In this document: positions 25,941 to 34,557 of the stretch, piece by piece | Layout: each line of letters starts with the position of its first letter | Numbering within the stretch: position 1 is the first letter of the stretch | Made by a program: the position numbers and the translations under genes | NCBI RefSeq assembly: GCF_001412085.1 | Contig: NZ_LKEV01000001.1 | Span: forward strand, 186,001 to 250,000 | Reading direction: 5' to 3' | Length of the DNA stretch: 64,000 nucleotides | Origin: Corynebacterium lowii | GTDB lineage: Bacteria > Actinomycetota > Actinomycetes > Mycobacteriales > Mycobacteriaceae | The notes under the pieces: generated by a model | What the model saw: the letters and a program-made list of their open reading frames with translations, nothing else | What the model was told of the DNA's origin: nothing | The model's database searches: none

Positions 25941-26110
25941 GTGCTTAGGGGTGCCAGTGGGGGCGTCGATAAGCGGGCGGGGTGGTTAGTGGCACCCCTT
26001 GGGAGGGGGTGCGGTGAGGAACACCAACGCCGATGCGGTGGCCGCAACCCTTTGGGGTGCCATCACTGAGATAAAGCGCCCCCTAACCCCCGCAATGGCA
26101 CCCCAAAGCG
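25941..26110. repeat. intergenic inverted-repeat units (two) in a 359-bp gap
   Basis: Units lie at 25941-26003 (core GGCGTCGATAAGC at 25962-25974) and 26047-26110 (arms TTTGGGGTGCCAT and ATGGCACCCCAAAG). The rest of 25805-26163 shows no gene. The part next to 25804 is AT-richer and probably holds the promoter of the AbiEi-like gene. Confidence 0.88.
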
Positions 26111-26163
26111 CCGGTCACCACCCCAAGCCGCCCCCAACACCCCAAGCCACCCTCAACAACCCC

Positions 26164-26949
26164 CTACCCCTGAAACTCCTTAATCATCTCGCGCATGCGC
26201 TTGGCGGCATCGGGCCCTTCGTAGGCCTCCACCACCTCGTCTACCAGCCCGGCCTGGCGGATGGTGCCGTGATCCACCCAGAGGGCGGTGTTGCACAGTT
26301 GGGCCAAAAAGTCGTTGGAGTGGGAGGCAAAAACCAGGATGCCGGAACGTTTGACCATCTCTTGGAGTCGCACGCGGGCTTTGGCCATGAAGGCGGCGTC
26401 TACGGCTCCGATGCCTTCGTCGAGGAGGAGGATCTCTGGTTCGATGGAGGTGACCACGCCCAGGGCCAGGCGCACGCGCATGCCGGTGGAATAGGTGCGC
26501 AGCGGCATATTGAGGTATTCGCCTAGTTCGGAGAACTCGGCAATATCATCCATTTTTTTGCGCATGGAGCGGCGGGTTTGTCCCAGGAAAAGACCGCGGA
26601 TGATGATGTTTTCGTAGCCGGAGATTTCGGGATCCATGCCCACGCCGAGGTCAAAAACCGGGGCCACGCGCCCGCGCACCACGGCGGAGCCTCGGGTGGG
26701 TTCATAAATGCCGGAGAGCAGGCGCAAAAGGGTGGACTTTCCGGCGCCATTGTGGCCCACGAGGCCCACGCGATCGCCCTCGCGCAGGTGTAGGTTGATG
26801 TCGCGCAGGGCCTCAACCACTACGGTGTTTTCGGTATTGCGGCCGATGGCTCCGCCCGCGGCCCCCAGGAATGCCTTTTTCATGGAGCGTGATTTGGCAT
26901 CAAAGATGGGGAAGTCCACGCAGGCGTTGTGGGTATCAATAGAGACCAT
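26164..26949 (-). CDS. wzt: ABC transporter ATP-binding protein, Wzt-like (galactan export)
   Basis: A 261-residue polysaccharide-type ABC ATPase. The Walker A motif is GHNGAGKST, the signature region lies near LRTYSTGMRVRLALG, Walker B is ILLLDEGIGAVD, and the H-loop is FASHSND. It lacks the extra C-terminal glycan-binding domain of long Wzt proteins, as in Rv3781. With the permease at 26975 it forms the exporter that moves the lipid-linked galactan across the membrane. Confidence 0.92.
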   Translation of the reverse strand: MVSIDTHNACVDFPIFDAKSRSMKKAFLGAAGGAIGRNTENTVVVEALRDINLHLREGDRVGLVGHNGAGKSTLLRLLSGIYEPTRGSAVVRGRVAPVFDLGVGMDPEISGYENIIIRGLFLGQTRRSMRKKMDDIAEFSELGEYLNMPLRTYSTGMRVRLALGVVTSIEPEILLLDEGIGAVDAAFMAKARVRLQEMVKRSGILVFASHSNDFLAQLCNTALWVDHGTIRQAGLVDEVVEAYEGPDAAKRMREMIKEFQG

Positions 26950-26974
26950 AATGAACCTTTCTATACCCGGTGCC

Positions 26975-27853
26975 CTAGACCCAGTAACTCACGCGGAAGC
27001 GCCATTGGCGCATGGCCAGCAGAGCCAGGCAGAGCCCTCCGGCGGTAAGACCCAGCACGATCCACCAGTGATAGGCGGGCAGCGGGGCCCCGATCATGGG
27101 TGCGCGCACGATTTCGAGGTAGTGGTACAGGGGATTGAGCTGGGCGAGTTGGGCGCGGTGATCGGCGCCGTCGATGTTTTCGCGCAGGGTGGAGGTCATC
27201 CACACGATAGGGGTGACGTAGAAGAGCAGTTGGGTGCCGGCGTCGAGAAGCGGGGATACATCGCGGTATCTGGTGGCGATGATGCCGAAGAACATTGCCA
27301 CCCACACGCCATTGAGAATAAGGAGCGCAAAGGCCGGGATCATCAGCAGTACTTCCCAGCCGAGACTCCGGGGAAAAATCAGCATGAGGATTACCCAGAT
27401 CACCAGGTTATGAGCCAGGAAAAGGGTCTGTTTCCACACCAGGCGATACACGTGGACGGAAAGCGCGGAGGGGAGTTGTTTAATCAAGCCTTCGTTGTCA
27501 ATGAAAATATCCGCGCCCTCTTTAATGCAGCCGGAGATGAATCCCCAGATAATCAGGCCCACAGTCACGTGCGGCAAAAACTCCGCCAGCGGAATCTTAA
27601 AGAGCACCGAATACAAAAAGCCCAGGGCCAGGGCCATCACGCCGGTGGCTATCGTGATCCACAGGGGGCCGAGCACGGAGCGTCGATAGCGTTGCTTGAT
27701 GTCCTGCCAGCCTAGTTGCAGCCACAGTTCCCGCTGGCCGAATCCGCGCACCAGGTCAGCCCAGGCGGCCCGGAAGGTCCGGGACTGGGAGGCGGGGGCG
27801 GCGTCGCCAGTAGCCTCCGTCATCCGGGCGATGTCTGCTCTGAGGGATTGCAT
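26975..27853 (-). CDS. wzm: ABC transporter permease, Wzm-like (galactan export)
   Basis: A 292-residue ABC-2 permease. A cytosolic N-terminus (about 60 residues, including an amphipathic segment before RYRRSVLGPLWITI) precedes six membrane helices. RYRRSVLGPLW and RYRDVSPLL are the family's coupling motifs. It is 25 bases upstream of wzt. The product is the transmembrane half of the galactan exporter. Confidence 0.92.
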   Translation of the reverse strand: MQSLRADIARMTEATGDAAPASQSRTFRAAWADLVRGFGQRELWLQLGWQDIKQRYRRSVLGPLWITIATGVMALALGFLYSVLFKIPLAEFLPHVTVGLIIWGFISGCIKEGADIFIDNEGLIKQLPSALSVHVYRLVWKQTLFLAHNLVIWVILMLIFPRSLGWEVLLMIPAFALLILNGVWVAMFFGIIATRYRDVSPLLDAGTQLLFYVTPIVWMTSTLRENIDGADHRAQLAQLNPLYHYLEIVRAPMIGAPLPAYHWWIVLGLTAGGLCLALLAMRQWRFRVSYWV

Positions 27854-27975
27854 GGTCCTCCAGCCTAATCGAGGGCGGGTGGTGCGGCGGCGATCAGGGC
27901 GCTGACGTGCAGATGTAGCAGTTCGCCACGGGTTAGCAATACACTCTGGGGTGATGTAGTGAGAAAGAGGAGGAT

Positions 27976-29175
27976 ATGGGCTACGACGTGGCGGGGGTCC
28001 GGGGGCTGTACAGCGCGCTCGGTGACGGTTGGACCTACCTCAATGCACACGAACAACCGCAGATCCCCGAGCGGGTGATGGCCGGTGTGGCGCGGGCTTT
28101 CCGCACCGCTCCCACGCCGATCCCCGGCGATACCTCAGCCAAACACGGTCACGCCGCCCGCCTTGAGGGTGACCTGCACATTCAGGCCGCGCGGGTGGCG
28201 GTGGCCGACCTCGTGGGCGCTACCCCCGAGCGGGTGGTGCTGGGCAGCAGCGTGCAAACCCTCTACCGCAACCTGCTGCGTTGCATGAAGCCCATGTTGC
28301 GCCATGGTTCCTCGGTGGTGGCCTCGCGCCTGGACCGCCCGGAGCTTTCCCAGGTGCTTATCGACGCCGTCCCCGATGTCCGCTGGGCACAGCCCGACCT
28401 CGCCACGGGTGAACTGCCCGCGTACCAGTACAACAACCTCGTGGATCGCAGCACCAGGCTGGCCACCGTGCCCGCCGCGCACGACCTGCTGGGTGTGGTC
28501 ACGCCGGTCAAGGAGATCGTGGAGACGGCTCACCAGCTCTCCCGGCTGTGGGTTTTGGTAGATGCCTCGGCCTATGCCCCCTACCGGCTCATTGACGTCA
28601 ATGAGTGGGATGCGGACATCATCGCCCTCGACCTCGCGGCCCTGGGCGGCCCGCAACTGGGCGCCCTGATATTCCGCGATGAGCGCATGTTGCAGCGCCT
28701 CGATCACCCCGAAACCTTGGAGGACCCCATTTCCGCGGGCCTGGCGGGCGGCGTTCCGGCCCTGGTGGACCACTGCGCCTCCCTGGTTGAGGGCGCCACG
28801 GGCAATCGCCGCGAGCGCCTGCGCTACAGCATGGACCACCTGGACTATTACCTCAGTGACCTGGGCCGCGACCTCGTTTTCTTCCTCGGTTCCCTGCCCA
28901 GCGTGCACATCATTGGTGTTTCCGGCGAGGCCGCGGCCGAGGCCCGAGTGGACCGAGTGCCGCGCATTTCCTTTGCCGTGTGCGATGTTCCGGCCCGGAC
29001 GGTGTACCAGCGCCTCGTGGATAACGACCTCTATCCCACTCTCACCCCTCACACCCCGCTGCTGGACACGATGGGGCTCTCCGAGATCGGCGGCGCGATC
29101 ACCGTATCGTTGGCCCCCTTCAACCAGGGCTACGACATTGACCACCTCACCCGCGTGGTGGCTTCCTTGGGCTAG
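27976..29175 (+). CDS. aminotransferase class V-fold protein, PLP lysine apparently absent
   Basis: A 399-residue protein of the cysteine-desulfurase-like class V fold, equivalent by position to mycobacterial Rv3778c. The PLP-phosphate glycine/serine region (VVLGSSVQTLYRNLL) and the aspartate strand (LWVLVDASAYAPYRLID) are visible. The usual S/H-K-x-x-GP segment reads IALDLAALGGPQLGAL, with no lysine where PLP should form its Schiff base. The protein is therefore probably not a conventional PLP enzyme. AAGAGGAGG lies just before the ATG. It is divergent from wzm-wzt. It contains a 13-mer core at 28356. Confidence 0.85.
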   Translation: MGYDVAGVRGLYSALGDGWTYLNAHEQPQIPERVMAGVARAFRTAPTPIPGDTSAKHGHAARLEGDLHIQAARVAVADLVGATPERVVLGSSVQTLYRNLLRCMKPMLRHGSSVVASRLDRPELSQVLIDAVPDVRWAQPDLATGELPAYQYNNLVDRSTRLATVPAAHDLLGVVTPVKEIVETAHQLSRLWVLVDASAYAPYRLIDVNEWDADIIALDLAALGGPQLGALIFRDERMLQRLDHPETLEDPISAGLAGGVPALVDHCASLVEGATGNRRERLRYSMDHLDYYLSDLGRDLVFFLGSLPSVHIIGVSGEAAAEARVDRVPRISFAVCDVPARTVYQRLVDNDLYPTLTPHTPLLDTMGLSEIGGAITVSLAPFNQGYDIDHLTRVVASLG

Positions 29176-29236
29176 GGGGATGCCGCTGTGCCCCTTGGCG
29201 GTGGGGTAGAGTGCTTTGGTGCCGCGATTGCGGCAA

Positions 29237-29321
<85 letters not shown>

Positions 29322-29332
29322 CTCTTTTTCGC

Positions 29333-29459
29333 TTTTTTGGGGTGCCATCTCGGGGGTTGAGGTGCGCCTACCTCGCCCGGTGGCACCCCAAACGCCGGGG
29401 CTTATCGACGCCCCGACCCCCGCGGCCCCGCCGGCCTGGCTAGTGCCACCCCTTAGCGC
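29333..29459. repeat. intergenic inverted-repeat units (two)
   Basis: Units lie at 29333-29394 (TTTGGGGTGCCATC / GGTGGCACCCCAAA) and 29396-29459. The second keeps only the right arm (AGTGCCACCCCTTAG) and starts with the core GCTTATCGACGCC at 29400-29412. They lie between tRNA-Ser and the convergent aminotransferase. Confidence 0.85.
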
Positions 29460-29480
29460 TGTTGCGGCCTCCGCAGCGTT

Positions 29481-30518
29481 CTACAACCCGAGTTCGCGCC
29501 AGGCGGCGAGCACCTGATCCACCTCGTTGTGCGTGGTCACGCTGATGCGCACGCCGTCGGGAAAGGCGCGCACGAGGATATTGCGGCTGGCCAGGGCGTC
29601 GGAGATGCGGGTGGGGTACTCGGGATCGTCGGCGGGCGTGGGGAGCCAGACGAAGTTGCCCTCGGAGGGGAGCGTGCCCAGTTCCTGAGCCAGGCGATCG
29701 CGCTGCTCCACGATTTCTTCGGTGCGCTCTAGGAGTTCCTCGTGCGCTTCCAGGGAGGCTAGCGCGCCGGCCTGGGCCACGGAGGAGATGGAGAAGGGGA
29801 TACACACCTTGTTCAGCGCCTCGATGTAGTTGGCGGGGCCGAAGGCGTAGCCCACGCGAGCCCCGGCGAGCCCGTAGGCCTTGGAGAAGGTGCGCAGGGC
29901 CACGAGGTTGGGCCAGCGGCCCACCTCCACGGTGCCCTCGGGGGTGTCGGCGGCGCGGTTGAACTCGTAGTAGGCTTCGTCGAGGGCCACGGTGACGTGG
30001 GAGGGTACGCGCTCCATGAAGGAATCGAACTCCGCCTGGGTGATGGTGGAGCCGGTGGGGTTATTGGGGTTGCAGAGGAAGATGAGGGTGGTGCGCTCGG
30101 TGATCGCCTCGATCATGGCGTCGAGGTCGTGGCGGCCGTGGTCGTCGAGGGGAACCATCACGGGCTTGGCGCCCACCACCAGCGCGAAGATGGGGTAGGC
30201 CTCGAAGCTGCGCCAGGGGAAAATCACCTCGTCCTCGGGACCGCTGGTGATCTGCACAAGCTGCTGGCACAGGGCAGAGGAACCGCAGCCCACGGCCACC
30301 TGCTCCACGGGGAGGTCGAGGTGCGCGGCCAGGGCGCGGCGCAGGGAATTGACGCCCATGTCCGGGTAGCGGTTCGCCCCGGCGGCGGCCTGGCTCATGG
30401 CCTCGGCCACGGAGGGCAGCGGCGGGGTGGAGAGTTCGTTCGAGGAGATCTTGATGGCCTGCTCAAGGTTCTCGCCGGGAATGTACACAGGGATGGAATC
30501 GAGGTCGGGGCGAATCAT
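29481..30518 (-). CDS. pat: histidinol-phosphate/aromatic amino acid aminotransferase
   Basis: A 345-residue fold-type I aminotransferase of the HisC family. CNPNNPTGS, DEAYYEF, and the PLP lysine in FSKAYGLAGARVGYAFG are intact, as is a C-terminal Arg in RAFPDGVRISV. Corynebacteria and mycobacteria carry a second HisC-like enzyme (Pat/HisC2) that transaminates phenylpyruvate and related keto acids; the closeness of tyrA favours this. Start at MIRPDLDSIPVY. True HisC cannot be excluded by sequence alone. Confidence 0.85.
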   Translation of the reverse strand: MIRPDLDSIPVYIPGENLEQAIKISSNELSTPPLPSVAEAMSQAAAGANRYPDMGVNSLRRALAAHLDLPVEQVAVGCGSSALCQQLVQITSGPEDEVIFPWRSFEAYPIFALVVGAKPVMVPLDDHGRHDLDAMIEAITERTTLIFLCNPNNPTGSTITQAEFDSFMERVPSHVTVALDEAYYEFNRAADTPEGTVEVGRWPNLVALRTFSKAYGLAGARVGYAFGPANYIEALNKVCIPFSISSVAQAGALASLEAHEELLERTEEIVEQRDRLAQELGTLPSEGNFVWLPTPADDPEYPTRISDALASRNILVRAFPDGVRISVTTHNEVDQVLAAWRELGL

Positions 30519-30587
30519 AGCGGTTAGTCTATCTTGGTGCTGGTTTGTCATGACAATGCTCCACCGGGTAGCATTTCAGACGGTTTT

Positions 30588-30676
30588 GGAGACGTGCCAG
30601 AGCGGCCGAATGGGGCTCACTGCTAATGAGTTGTCCTCTTAACGGGGGACCGGAGGTTCAAATCCTCTCGTCTCCG
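30588..30676 (+). tRNA. tRNA-Ser (anticodon GCT)
   Basis: The acceptor stem is GGAGACG/CGTCTCC with discriminator G. The anticodon loop CTGCTAA gives anticodon GCT. A long variable arm (TCCTCTTAACGGGGGA) and the T-arm GAGGTTCAAATCCTC are present. It lies 5 bases upstream of tRNA-Arg. Confidence 0.92.
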
Positions 30677-30680
30677 CCAC

Positions 30681-30756
30681 GCGCCCGTGGCTCAACGGAT
30701 AGAGCATCTGACTACGGATCAGAAGGTTGGGGGTTCGAATCCCTCCGGGCGCACCA
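30681..30756 (+). tRNA. tRNA-Arg (anticodon ACG), copy 1
   Basis: The acceptor stem is GCGCCCG/CGGGCGC, the anticodon loop CTACGGA has anticodon ACG, and a 3' CCA is encoded. Its first 34 position is the substrate of TadA (A to I), encoded at 37185. The sequence is identical to copy 2 at 32238, apart from the encoded CCA. Confidence 0.95.
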
Positions 30757-30764
30757 GGTTGAAG

Positions 30765-30806
30765 GCCCTGTTTCTGCTAGGTACTAGGTGGAAACAGGGC
30801 TTTTTT
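30765..30806 (+). terminator. intrinsic terminator after tRNA-Ser/tRNA-Arg, just before mgtE
   Basis: A 10-bp perfect stem (GCCCTGTTTC with GAAACAGGGC), a 16-base loop and TTTTTT. It ends 29 bases before the mgtE start codon, so mgtE must have a very close promoter or depend on readthrough. Confidence 0.88.
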
Positions 30807-30835
30807 GAACTTTCTACGGCGATTCTGGAGTTCCT

Positions 30836-32173
30836 ATGGCCACAGAAAAGACGATCCTCACCCGCTCAAAGCTCGATCCCGCTCGCGCCCCGCAGCTCGC
30901 CCACGAATTAGCCGAGGCTCCCATCCAGGAGGTCATCGAGCTGGTGGAGCGCAGCTCCGCCGCCCGCGCCGCCCTCATTTTGCGGTTGCTCTCCCGCAGC
31001 CGGGCTATCGACGTCTTTGACGCCCTCGACCCCGCGCAGCAGGCCGATCTCATCGGCGCTCTCCAGAGCAAGGAGACCTACGAGTTCTTCGAGGACATGG
31101 ACCCCGACGATCGCGTGTCTCTCCTCGACGAGTTGCCCGCCGAGATCGCGGAGCAACTTCTGCGCAATCTCGATAAGACCGAGCGCGACATCACTGGCGT
31201 GGTGCTCGGCTACCCGAAGCGCTCGGTGGGGCGTCGTATGTCCCCGGAGGTGCCCACCATCTACGCGGACATGACCGCCGAGCAGGCCCTGGACGAGCTG
31301 CGCCGCCAGGCTGATGAGGTAGAGACGATCTACCTCATCCCCATTACCAACCACGATCGCACCCTCGTGGGCGTGTGCACCTTGCGCGAGGTATTCACCG
31401 CCGCCCCGGATACGCGCATCGAGCAGATCATGGTGGAGCCGGTGTACGCCAATGCGCACGACGACGCCGAGGAGACCGCCCGCTGGTTCCTCCCCCTGGA
31501 CTACCTGGCCATTCCCATTGTGGACGATTCCACCCGCCTGGTGGGTATCCTCACCTTCGACGACGCCGCCGACATCGCGGAGGAGGCCGAATCCGAGGAC
31601 TCCGCCCGCGCTGGTGGCGCCGAACCCCTCCAACAGCCCTATCTTTCCACCCCGCTGCTCAAGCTGGTGCGTTCCCGAGTGGTGTGGCTCCTGGTGCTTG
31701 CGGTATCCGCGTTGCTCACCGTGAAGGTTCTTGACACCTTCGAGGCCACGCTCTCGCAGGCAGTGGTGCTCTCCCTCTTCATTCCGCTGCTCACCGGCAC
31801 CGGCGGCAATACCGGCAACCAGGCCGCCACCACGGTTACCCGTTCCCTGGCGCTCGGTGACGTGCGCAAGCGCGACGTCGCCCAGGTGATGTGGCGGGAA
31901 CTGCGCGTGGGGCTCATATTGGGGGCGCTGCTGGGCTCTCTCGGTTTTGCGCTGGCCACCGTGGCGTATGGACTCAATATCGGCATGGTCATTGGCCTGA
32001 CCATGCTGGCGGTGTGCACCATGTCCGCCACCGTGGGCGGGGCCATGCCGATCATCGCCAAGGCCGTGGGCGCCGACCCCGCCGTGTTTTCCAACCCCTT
32101 CATCTCCACCTTCTGCGACGCCACCGGCCTCATCGTTTACTTCTGCATCGCCAAGGCCATTCTTGGCCTGTGA
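30836..32173 (+). CDS. mgtE: magnesium transporter MgtE
   Basis: A 445-residue Mg2+ channel/transporter. The N-terminal superhelical domain (about 1-130, with IDVFDALDPAQQADLIGAL) is followed by two CBS domains (about 135-255, including VPTIYADMTAEQALDELR and LAIPIVDDSTRLVGILTFDDA), a plug helix, and five membrane helices. PLLTGTGGNTGNQAATT is the pore segment that corresponds to the family's GGNxGxQ motif. Mg2+ binding to the CBS and N domains is known to close the pore. GGAG lies 6 bases upstream of the ATG. It is flanked by two identical tRNA-Arg genes. Confidence 0.94.
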   Translation: MATEKTILTRSKLDPARAPQLAHELAEAPIQEVIELVERSSAARAALILRLLSRSRAIDVFDALDPAQQADLIGALQSKETYEFFEDMDPDDRVSLLDELPAEIAEQLLRNLDKTERDITGVVLGYPKRSVGRRMSPEVPTIYADMTAEQALDELRRQADEVETIYLIPITNHDRTLVGVCTLREVFTAAPDTRIEQIMVEPVYANAHDDAEETARWFLPLDYLAIPIVDDSTRLVGILTFDDAADIAEEAESEDSARAGGAEPLQQPYLSTPLLKLVRSRVVWLLVLAVSALLTVKVLDTFEATLSQAVVLSLFIPLLTGTGGNTGNQAATTVTRSLALGDVRKRDVAQVMWRELRVGLILGALLGSLGFALATVAYGLNIGMVIGLTMLAVCTMSATVGGAMPIIAKAVGADPAVFSNPFISTFCDATGLIVYFCIAKAILGL

Positions 32174-32237
32174 CCAGGTGATTTGTTGGGGGTGTGGGGG
32201 TGGAGTACTGTTCCTGAGCAGAGCAGATAATGCTTGC

Positions 32238-32310
32238 GCGCCCGTGGCTCAACGGATAGAGCATCTGACTACGGATCAGAAGGTTGGGGGTTCGAATCCC
32301 TCCGGGCGCA
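32238..32310 (+). tRNA. tRNA-Arg (anticodon ACG), copy 2
   Basis: Identical in all 73 bases to the tRNA-Arg at 30681. It is followed by ACTTTTTATTA, without the encoded CCA. The two copies form direct repeats about 1.56 kb apart around mgtE. Confidence 0.95.
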
Positions 32311-32321
32311 CTTTTTATTAG

Positions 32322-32354
32322 CCGCCGGTTCCCCTCGGGGGGCTGGCGGTTTTT
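32322..32354 (+). terminator. intrinsic terminator after tRNA-Arg
   Basis: The stem CCGCC...GGCGG, with an inner CCCC/GGGG, is followed by TTTTT. It is 11 bases after the tRNA end. Confidence 0.8.
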
Positions 32355-32380
32355 GCGCGGGGGTGGGTGGCGGCGCGACA

Positions 32381-32622
32381 GCACTTAGGGGTGCCACTGC
32401 TGGGTTGGTGTGGCCTGGTGGTGTGGAGGTGTCACCCCTTGGGGTTGGTGCAGCACGGTGGCGGCGCTTTGGGGTGCCACTTCCCGCTTATCGACGCCCC
32501 TTCCTCTTCTACTGGCACCCCCTTGGGGTGGTGCGCCGCCATCAACAACACCCCGCGGCGCTAAAGGGTGACGCTGGCGGGGCGTCGATAAGCAACCACC
32601 CGGAACTGGCACCCCTAAAGCG
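32381..32622. repeat. intergenic inverted-repeat units (three) in a 387-bp gap
   Basis: Units lie at 32381-32446, 32464-32528 and 32568-32622, with cores at 32486-32498 and 32581-32593 in opposite orientations. The first two, with their spacer, recur as a diverged copy at 44973-45119. The remaining sequence up to 32697 has no gene and likely contains the promoter of the secreted nucleotidase. Confidence 0.9.
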
Positions 32623-32697
32623 AACAGAAGGTAAAACCCCGGTTAATTTATCCCGGCACGCCTGCGTACTGCCTGGACTGTGGCTTAGGGTGAGGGC

Positions 32698-34479
32698 ATG
32701 AAAAATAAAGTCGTGGCTGTTGTGGCCTCCACGCTCATGGTGGCACCCGTCGTGCCGGCCTGGGCGGATGAGCCGGTGCGATTGAGTGTGCAGAATATTA
32801 CTGATTTCCACGGGCACTTTTCCGAGACCAAGGACGATCCCGGGGCCGCTCGTCTCTCCTGCGCCCTGGATAGGGCGGCGGAGGGAGGGGCGCGCGTGCT
32901 CACGTCCTCCGGGGATAATATCGGCGGCTCTCCTTTTAATTCCGCGATTCTGCGCGATGAACCCACCATCGAGGTGCTTAACCAGATGGGTCTGGACGCC
33001 ACCGCCGTGGGCAATCACGAGTTCGATAAGGGCTACGCGGACCTGACCGATCGGGTGATCCCCAACGCTGAGTTCGCCGTGCTCGGCGCCAATGTCACTG
33101 CCGAGGAACCCAAGAAGCAGCTCGATCCCTTCCTCATCCGTGAGATCGACGGCGTGCGCGTGGCGCTCATCGGTGCCGTCACGGCCGATACCCCGCAGTT
33201 GGTGGCGGGCGACGGCGTGGATGGGGTGAGCTTTGCCGATCCCGTGGCCGCCGTGAACCTCACCGCCGACACCCTGGTCAACGAGGGCCAAGCCGATGTG
33301 GTGGTGGCTCTCCTCCACGAGGGTGTGCAGGGTGGCGAGCAGTGGTCTAAGAACGTGGACATCGTGTTCCCCGGTCACACGCACCAGGTGGTAGAACCCA
33401 ACGACCCGGCAGAAGGCCCGCTCATCGTTCAGGCCGGGCAGTACGGGCGCAACCTGGTGGACGTGGACCTCAGCGTGAACAGGGCCACCAAGCAGGTGCA
33501 TATCGACGCCGTGAATCTCCTCGACCGCGATGCCATCCGGGCCTGCGACCAGCCGAATCCCGAGATCGCCGCCACGGTATCCGCCGCCGAGCTCCAAGCA
33601 GCAGAGGAAGGTAAAGAGGTGGTGAGCACCGTGGATACCGCCTTCTACCGAGGTAAAAACCGTGCGGTGGAATCCCAGCTGAACAACCTCCTGGCCGAGG
33701 TGGCCCGCGAGGGAATCACCAAGAACACCGATGTCACCGCCGACATCGGCGTGATGAATGCGGGCGGTGTGCGCGCCGACCTAGAGGCCGGCGAGGTCAC
33801 CTACGCGGACGCCTTTGCCGTGCAGCCCTTCGGCAACGAAAACACCTACACCACCCTCAAGGGCGCGGACTTCAAGGAGGCCCTGGAACAGCAGTGGCAG
33901 ACCCAGGAATCCCGCCCGGCCCTCTCCCTGGGTCTGAGCGATAACGTGAGCTACACCTACGATCCTGCCCGCCCCATCGGCGACCGCGTCACTTCCATCA
34001 CTATCGACGGCGCGCCCCTGGACCCCGCCCGCGACTACGTGGTGGCGGGCTCTACCTTCTTGCTCGGCGGCGGAGATGGGTTTGAAGCGCTCACTCGCGG
34101 CACCGACCTCGCGCCCACGGGCTATATCGACGTGGAATCCTTCATCGAGTACCTGCGCAGCCACCCCGGATTGAAGCCGCGCGCCGGGCAATCCAACGTG
34201 GCCGTCACCCCGCGCGGGGAGTGGAAGCCGGGAAGCACCGTCACCTTGGATCTGGCCTCGCTCATTTATTCCCAGGGTGAAACCGCCACCACCGTCACCG
34301 CGCAACTCGGGGATTCCCAGGTCACCGCGCCCATCGACCCGGATTTCGGGCACCCCGACTTCGGTGAGGCCGGCAAGGCCACCGTGGAGCTCTCCATCCC
34401 GGCCAACCTCCGTGGAGAGCAGCACCTCACCATCACCACCGACGCAGGAACGCGCATTTCTCTTCCGGTGACGTTGTAG
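32698..34479 (+). CDS. secreted bifunctional metallophosphatase/5'-nucleotidase
   Basis: A 593-residue protein with signal peptide MKNKVVAVVASTLMVAPVVPAWA. The metallophosphoesterase domain (about 27-270) carries the dimetal motifs NITDFHGHF, SSGDNIGG, VGNHEFDKG, VVALLHEG and FPGHTHQ. The 5'-nucleotidase C-terminal domain (about 315-500) includes GVMNAGGVRADLEAG and GGGDGFEAL. A beta-rich C-terminal extension follows. Outside the cell it probably dephosphorylates nucleotides for phosphate and nucleoside scavenging. No cell-wall anchor motif is evident. Confidence 0.92.
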   Translation: MKNKVVAVVASTLMVAPVVPAWADEPVRLSVQNITDFHGHFSETKDDPGAARLSCALDRAAEGGARVLTSSGDNIGGSPFNSAILRDEPTIEVLNQMGLDATAVGNHEFDKGYADLTDRVIPNAEFAVLGANVTAEEPKKQLDPFLIREIDGVRVALIGAVTADTPQLVAGDGVDGVSFADPVAAVNLTADTLVNEGQADVVVALLHEGVQGGEQWSKNVDIVFPGHTHQVVEPNDPAEGPLIVQAGQYGRNLVDVDLSVNRATKQVHIDAVNLLDRDAIRACDQPNPEIAATVSAAELQAAEEGKEVVSTVDTAFYRGKNRAVESQLNNLLAEVAREGITKNTDVTADIGVMNAGGVRADLEAGEVTYADAFAVQPFGNENTYTTLKGADFKEALEQQWQTQESRPALSLGLSDNVSYTYDPARPIGDRVTSITIDGAPLDPARDYVVAGSTFLLGGGDGFEALTRGTDLAPTGYIDVESFIEYLRSHPGLKPRAGQSNVAVTPRGEWKPGSTVTLDLASLIYSQGETATTVTAQLGDSQVTAPIDPDFGHPDFGEAGKATVELSIPANLRGEQHLTITTDAGTRISLPVTL

Positions 34480-34486
34480 CGCAGGC

Positions 34487-34547
34487 TCCAAGGGGTGCCA
34501 GTGGGGGCGTCGATAAGCTCACACCCTGGCCAGTGGCACCCCTTATG
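34487..34547. repeat. intergenic inverted-repeat unit
   Basis: A single unit with arms CAAGGGGTGCCAGTG and CAGTGGCACCCCTTA and core GGCGTCGATAAGC at 34506-34518. It fills most of the gap before the arginase-like gene. Confidence 0.9.
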
Positions 34548-34557
34548 CTGGGGTGCC

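Noticed and set aside
30765..30806. M-box Mg2+ riboswitch upstream of mgtE
   Set aside because: Only a simple stem and T-run fit in the space after the tRNA; there is no room for the M-box aptamer.
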